Shown: one piece after another, positions 3,982-7,833 of the stretch | Layout of the letters: every line of letters begins with the position of its first letter | Numbering within the stretch: position 1 is the stretch's first letter | From: a bacterium | GTDB taxonomy: Bacteria > B130-G9 | Assembly: GCA_021160245.1 (NCBI GenBank) | Contig: JAGHCW010000239.1 | Location: 1-7,833, forward strand | Reading direction: 5' to 3' | Length of the DNA: 7,833 nt | Translations under genes and position numbers: made by a program | The notes under the pieces: model-generated | Told to the model about the DNA's origin: nothing | The model's database searches: none | The model's input: only the letters and a program-made list of their open reading frames with translations

Positions 3982-6900
3982 ATGAGAAGGCTAATTATAT
4001 GCCTGGTTGTGACATCTCTACTTGTGATGACGCAGGCTGCGGCGAGTGGATTCACGTTGCGTTTGGGGCTATATGACTTTTTCTCGTTCGAACCTCGTGA
4101 CATCACCGAGATATGCGAGGATGCTTTCGGATTTCGCCCCACTAACGTCATTCCTCTCAATTTCACTAGCGATTCTCTCATAGACGGCTACATCGGCTTC
4201 GACTTCGAGTCCCAAAGCATCTCGTACTACGACAACGCTGCGGCGTCATCGATCCCCATTGAGGACTTCATCACGGAGCTCTTCGGCTTCACTCCGCTGA
4301 GGCTCTCTGTGGTTCACAGAAGCGGCGAATATGACGATCTAGTAGGCTGGGACTTCAACAAGATAGTCATCCTCTCGCTGGACGATTTTCATCTTGATGA
4401 TGTGACACTCGAGCTCGCCGGAGCTCTCTCTGTCTCCGGCCTTTGCGGCAATGAGCAATCAAACATTGACGAGGCGACGATCGTCTATGATGGCGAGGAT
4501 TGGTACCTTGATTATGAGTACATTACGGATTTGGTTGAGAACCTGCTCGGAGTTGACGTCTTCCGCATGACTCCGCTGAACTTCCAGGATGGTGCGGCCG
4601 ACGACGGTTTGCTGTTCACATACGGGGCGGATAACGAACCTCCCCAAGCGGACTTCTCGATTGACCCCGAGACGGGCGATACAAAGACGACTTTCTGGTT
4701 CGACGCCTCGTCATCTTCGGACTATGAGGACGCGAGCGCGGAGCTCAAGGTCAGATGGGACTTTGACTCGGATGGTGTCTATGAGACGGAGCGTTCCTAT
4801 GACAAGCAGTCCCTCCATGCATTCACAACGCCCGGCCGGCACGATATCACGGTTGAGGTGATGGACATGGAGGGTGCGACGGATACCGCAACGAAGACTT
4901 TGACGGTCCAGAACTCGTTGCCAACCGCTAGGTTCGAGTCGCTTCCGGATATCGGCACGATTGGGACGCTTTTTTGGTTCGACGCCTCGACTAGCCACGA
5001 CGTAGAGGATGCGGCGGAGGAGCTAGAGGTTAGGTGGGATTTTGAGTCTGACGGGGAGTACGACACAGATTTCTCGACCGACAAGACAGTGTCACATCAG
5101 TATGAGCGGCCGATGCAATACACGGTAACACTCCTGATTAGGGACACAAGCGCTGGAGTGGCGGCGACGACCGGCAGTGTCGAGGTCCAGAATATGGGGC
5201 CATATCCTTGCTTTGAGGTTGCGCCTCCTACGGGCAATTACGAGACCGAGTTTGAATTCGACGCATCATGCAGCAGCGACGTTGAGGACGACATCACGGC
5301 GCTCCAAGTGAGATGGGACTGGGATAGCGACGGCGAGTACGATACCGATTTCAGCTATAATAAGGTCGCAGAACGAGGCGGCTGGCCGGTTGGGACGCAC
5401 CTAATCACGATTGAGGTGAGGGATAGTGCTGGCGACTCGAGCATGACCGCGGCGCAGATTATTGTGGAGAATACCGCGCCCAATGCCGCCTTTCTTGTCC
5501 AACCCATTCAGGGAACCGTGAGGACTGCATTCAATTTCGACGCCGGGACCTCAAGTGATCTCGAAGACGAGACAGCAGACCTTCTCGTGAGGTGGGACTT
5601 CAACTCTGACGGAGAGTTCGACACATCTTTCTCGACCACAAAGACCGCCGCGCGGAGCTTTGCGAGCCCGGGTCAGAAGACAATAACGGTACAAGTTGCC
5701 GACACCCACGACGCCCGCTCGGTTGAATCCCATTCTGTCACGGTAGCAAATACATCTCCGGTCGCATGTTTCACGTTTACGCCACATCTCGGCGACACCA
5801 ACACCGATTTTTCCTTTGACGCCAGCTGCTCAACAGACTGGGAATCGACCACCGGCTCGCTTGAGTTCAGATGGGATTTCAACAATGACGGCGCGTATGA
5901 GACCGAATTTAGCTCATCACCGGACATTCTGCATAGGTTCAGCGAGCCCGGTTCATGGACAGTCGTAGTGGAGGTTAAAGACGCACACGGGGCAACCGAC
6001 CAGGTCACCCAGGCAATTGATGTGGAGCAGGGCAATCGACCCCCAGTCGCTTGCTTCACGGTAGTTCCCCAGAATGGGACGACAGAGACTGTATTTGAAT
6101 TCGACGCTAGCTGCTCCAGCGACCCCGATTCCGATACTTCGGCGCAGCTTCAAATTCGATGGGACTTCGAGGGCGACGGGGTATTCGACACATCCTTCTC
6201 AACGACGAAATCCGCCTACCACACATACACGACGACTGGCTACAAGGATGCAGTGTTGGAGGTTCTAGACACCGAGGGCGGTACCGACACAGCAACCCAA
6301 CGGCTATTCATAGAGGCGGCTAATGTTCCACCCGTGGCCTGCTTTGGCATCACCCCCGAGAGCGGCAACACAACGACGAACTTCTCGCTTGACGCATCTT
6401 GCAGCAATGACCCAGACGGGTCTGAGGCGACGCTGCAATTCAGGTGGGACTTTGAGAACGACGGGGTATTTGACACAGCATATCTCTCGACCCCGTTCAT
6501 CTCGCACCAGTTCACAACCGCCGGTTCTAAGACGGTCTTGCTAGAGGTAAAGGACATTCGCGGTTCAGTCAACACAACCACGCGGAACCTGACTGTCGAT
6601 GAGCAAAATGTCCCACCCGTCGCGTGTTTTACTGTAACGCCCCTCTATGGCAACACGACGACGGACTTCGCCGTCAATGCAACGTGCAGCAATGACCCAG
6701 ACGGGTCCGAGGCGACGCTGCGATTTAGGTGGGACTGGACCAATGACGGTGTCTTCGATACCAGCTACTCAAACCAGAAGACGGCCTCACATAGGTACAC
6801 GACGCCCGGCACAAAAACCATAGTGCTTCAGGCGATGGACAGCGAGGGCGCAACCGATCAGACCACATGGACTGTTGAGGTCGAGCAGGGGAACGAGGCC

Positions 6901-7470
6901 CCAATCGGCTGCTTCACGGTCAATCCAAGCGCCGGAACAACAGATACTAATTTTGCCTTCGACTCCGCGTGCAGCAGTGACCCAGACGGGTCTGATTCTA
7001 CCCTTCAGGTGCGGTGGGATTGGACAAACGATGGCGTCTATGACACTGCATTCACAACGACGAAGACGGCAAACCACTCATATCCCTCCCCTGGCGAGTT
7101 TGTGGTCCTTTTGGAGGTCAAGGACGCAGCCGGCGCGACCGGGCATTATGCAAAAGGGATAAATGTCCAGTCGTCGGACAACAACCCGCCGGTAGCTTAT
7201 TTCACCGTCGAACCAAGCGCCGGAACACTTTCGACATTGTTCTTCTTCGACGCCTCAAGCTCATTTGATACGGACGAGGCGACAGGAGGCACGTTACAGT
7301 TCAGGTGGGACTTCGATGGTGACGGGACTTATGACACCTCCTACTCCTATCAACAGACGACGACCCACACGTTTGGTGAGACAGGGACCTATAACGTCCA
7401 GCTTGAGGTCAGAGACCCTCAGGGCGCGGCAGACACCTGCACCCGACCGGTCTATGTGACAGATGTATAG
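3982..7470 (+). CDS. Large secreted protein with a repeated N-terminal motif and ten PKD repeats
   Basis: The protein has 1162 residues. ATG 3982 is preceded by GGGAGGAG (3968-3975) at 6 nt. Residues 1-22 form a Sec signal peptide (IICLVVTSLLVMTQAAA), so it is exported. Residues 24-215 match no family I recognise; they contain three related segments beginning near I41, I93 and I181. Ten PKD repeats of 93-96 residues follow, starting near residues 220, 314, 407, 500, 593, 687, 783, 878, 973 and 1069. Each carries FDAS-like and RWDF/W..DG(x)(x)(D/E)T motifs and a final strand. Six repeats contain a matched pair of cysteines. PKD domains are immunoglobulin-like folds used for adhesion, spacing or carbohydrate/protein binding on the cell surface. 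There is no enzyme domain, LPxTG, PEP-CTERM or membrane anchor; the protein ends with the tenth repeat. Function is therefore likely structural or adhesive (inference). Repeats 7-9 are closely alike in DNA, suggesting recent tandem growth. Confidence 0.93.
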   Translation: MRRLIICLVVTSLLVMTQAAASGFTLRLGLYDFFSFEPRDITEICEDAFGFRPTNVIPLNFTSDSLIDGYIGFDFESQSISYYDNAAASSIPIEDFITELFGFTPLRLSVVHRSGEYDDLVGWDFNKIVILSLDDFHLDDVTLELAGALSVSGLCGNEQSNIDEATIVYDGEDWYLDYEYITDLVENLLGVDVFRMTPLNFQDGAADDGLLFTYGADNEPPQADFSIDPETGDTKTTFWFDASSSSDYEDASAELKVRWDFDSDGVYETERSYDKQSLHAFTTPGRHDITVEVMDMEGATDTATKTLTVQNSLPTARFESLPDIGTIGTLFWFDASTSHDVEDAAEELEVRWDFESDGEYDTDFSTDKTVSHQYERPMQYTVTLLIRDTSAGVAATTGSVEVQNMGPYPCFEVAPPTGNYETEFEFDASCSSDVEDDITALQVRWDWDSDGEYDTDFSYNKVAERGGWPVGTHLITIEVRDSAGDSSMTAAQIIVENTAPNAAFLVQPIQGTVRTAFNFDAGTSSDLEDETADLLVRWDFNSDGEFDTSFSTTKTAARSFASPGQKTITVQVADTHDARSVESHSVTVANTSPVACFTFTPHLGDTNTDFSFDASCSTDWESTTGSLEFRWDFNNDGAYETEFSSSPDILHRFSEPGSWTVVVEVKDAHGATDQVTQAIDVEQGNRPPVACFTVVPQNGTTETVFEFDASCSSDPDSDTSAQLQIRWDFEGDGVFDTSFSTTKSAYHTYTTTGYKDAVLEVLDTEGGTDTATQRLFIEAANVPPVACFGITPESGNTTTNFSLDASCSNDPDGSEATLQFRWDFENDGVFDTAYLSTPFISHQFTTAGSKTVLLEVKDIRGSVNTTTRNLTVDEQNVPPVACFTVTPLYGNTTTDFAVNATCSNDPDGSEATLRFRWDWTNDGVFDTSYSNQKTASHRYTTPGTKTIVLQAMDSEGATDQTTWTVEVEQGNEAPIGCFTVNPSAGTTDTNFAFDSACSSDPDGSDSTLQVRWDWTNDGVYDTAFTTTKTANHSYPSPGEFVVLLEVKDAAGATGHYAKGINVQSSDNNPPVAYFTVEPSAGTLSTLFFFDASSSFDTDEATGGTLQFRWDFDGDGTYDTSYSYQQTTTHTFGETGTYNVQLEVRDPQGAADTCTRPVYVTDV
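6328..7185 (+). repeat. Closely related tandem PKD-coding repeats 7-9, 285-nt period
   Basis: The block starting TGCAGCAATGACCCAGACGG occurs at 6400 and 6685 with one difference in the first 36 nt. A third copy starts at 6970 (TGCAGCAGTGACCCAGACGG). The spacing is exactly 285 nt (95 codons) both times. Repeat 6 is 288 nt before repeat 7 and more diverged. This is a coding tandem repeat within the PKD gene and a likely site for unequal recombination. Confidence 0.75.
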
Positions 7471-7833
7471 GGAAGTTATCCTCGCGGACGCTCATTGCGA
7501 TACCGTGCTTCGGGCATTGGATGGGATTGACCTCGCCCGAGGGGAGGCGCGCTGCCAAGCGGACATCCCGAAGCTCAGAGCCGGTGGGATCGACCTGCAG
7601 GTTTTCGCTATGTGGGTGGATAACACCGTCTCACCCAAGAGGAGCTATGACCGCTTATTGAGGTTGCTAACCCAAGCTGTGGCTTTGGCGAACGGAGCGG
7701 CAGACACCGTTGCTATCGTGACCGGCTACGAGGATTTCAGGAAGAGCCTCGCGCAGGAGAAGATCAGTCTTGTCCTGGCCGTCGAGGGCGCCCATAGCCT
7801 CCTCCCATCCGTGGACTCTATCGACCTATGTTA
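7463..7833 (+). CDS. Membrane dipeptidase-like metallopeptidase, family M19 (3' partial)
   Basis: From ATG 7463 the frame is open to the window end (123 codons of an expected 300-400). The product begins MYREVILADAHCDTVLRALD; H11 and D13 form the HxD zinc ligands, and E108 in AVEGAH is the expected metal-bridging glutamate. Middle landmarks include DIPKLRAGGIDLQVFAMWV, typical of M19. These enzymes hydrolyse dipeptides, including some with D-residues, using two zinc ions. The start is immediately before the active-site strand, so there is no signal peptide and a cytoplasmic location is likely. The start codon overlaps the stop of the PKD gene by 8 nt (ATGTATAG) with no obvious Shine-Dalgarno, which suggests translational coupling. 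The remaining metal ligands lie outside the window. Confidence 0.9.
   Translation, partial: MYREVILADAHCDTVLRALDGIDLARGEARCQADIPKLRAGGIDLQVFAMWVDNTVSPKRSYDRLLRLLTQAVALANGAADTVAIVTGYEDFRKSLAQEKISLVLAVEGAHSLLPSVDSIDLC

Noticed and set aside
6112-7020. CRISPR-like array suggested by regular repeats
   Set aside because: The repeats are 285-288 nt apart, in-frame and coding for PKD domains, with no short repeat-spacer pattern.
7463-7833. C-terminal extension of the PKD protein by readthrough or frameshift into the peptidase
   Set aside because: The PKD frame ends in a clean TAG after a complete tenth repeat, and the peptidase has its own ATG at the usual family start, so these are two separate overlapping genes.

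Overview
The window looks like part of a bacterial chromosome. Shine-Dalgarno sites precede the genes, and there is a bacterial-type ornithine carbamoyltransferase and a signal-peptide-bearing secreted PKD protein. The organism cannot be named. The moderately GC-rich DNA, TTG start, large PKD array and hairpin-rich gaps would suit an uncultured, environmental, probably Gram-negative lineage, but this is inference only.

Layout: (1) 1-1335 is the 3' part of a CoA-acylating aldehyde dehydrogenase of the EutE/PduP family, cut by the left edge. (2) 1336-2926 is a gene-poor stretch of small or solitary genes. It holds a cluster of hairpins (1347-1514), a ribbon-helix-helix antitoxin-like gene (1590-1832) with no intact toxin, an AT-rich promoter-like patch, a 40-codon ORF with a signal-peptide-like sequence (2069-2191), a lone tRNA T-arm plus acceptor 3' strand (about 2210-2236), and a HicB-like gene on the minus strand (2337-2597) with no HicA. 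It reads like an accessory region or scar between housekeeping genes. (3) 2927-3862 is argF with a TTG start, overlapped by the end of a possible 36-residue upstream ORF. (4) 3982-7470 encodes a 1162-residue secreted protein: signal peptide, an unrecognised N-terminal region built from about three copies of one motif, then ten PKD repeats to the C-terminus. (5) 7463-7833 is the start of an M19 (renal dipeptidase family) peptidase that overlaps the PKD gene by 8 nt and runs off the right edge.

No single pathway joins these genes. The clearest transcriptional coupling is between the PKD gene and the M19 dipeptidase. The most interesting signals are the N-terminal threefold repeat of the PKD protein, the all-or-none pairing of cysteines across its ten PKD repeats, the nested hairpin element at 1376-1457, and the orphan tRNA 3' end beside two toxin-less antitoxin genes. 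No complete new multi-gene system is evident.
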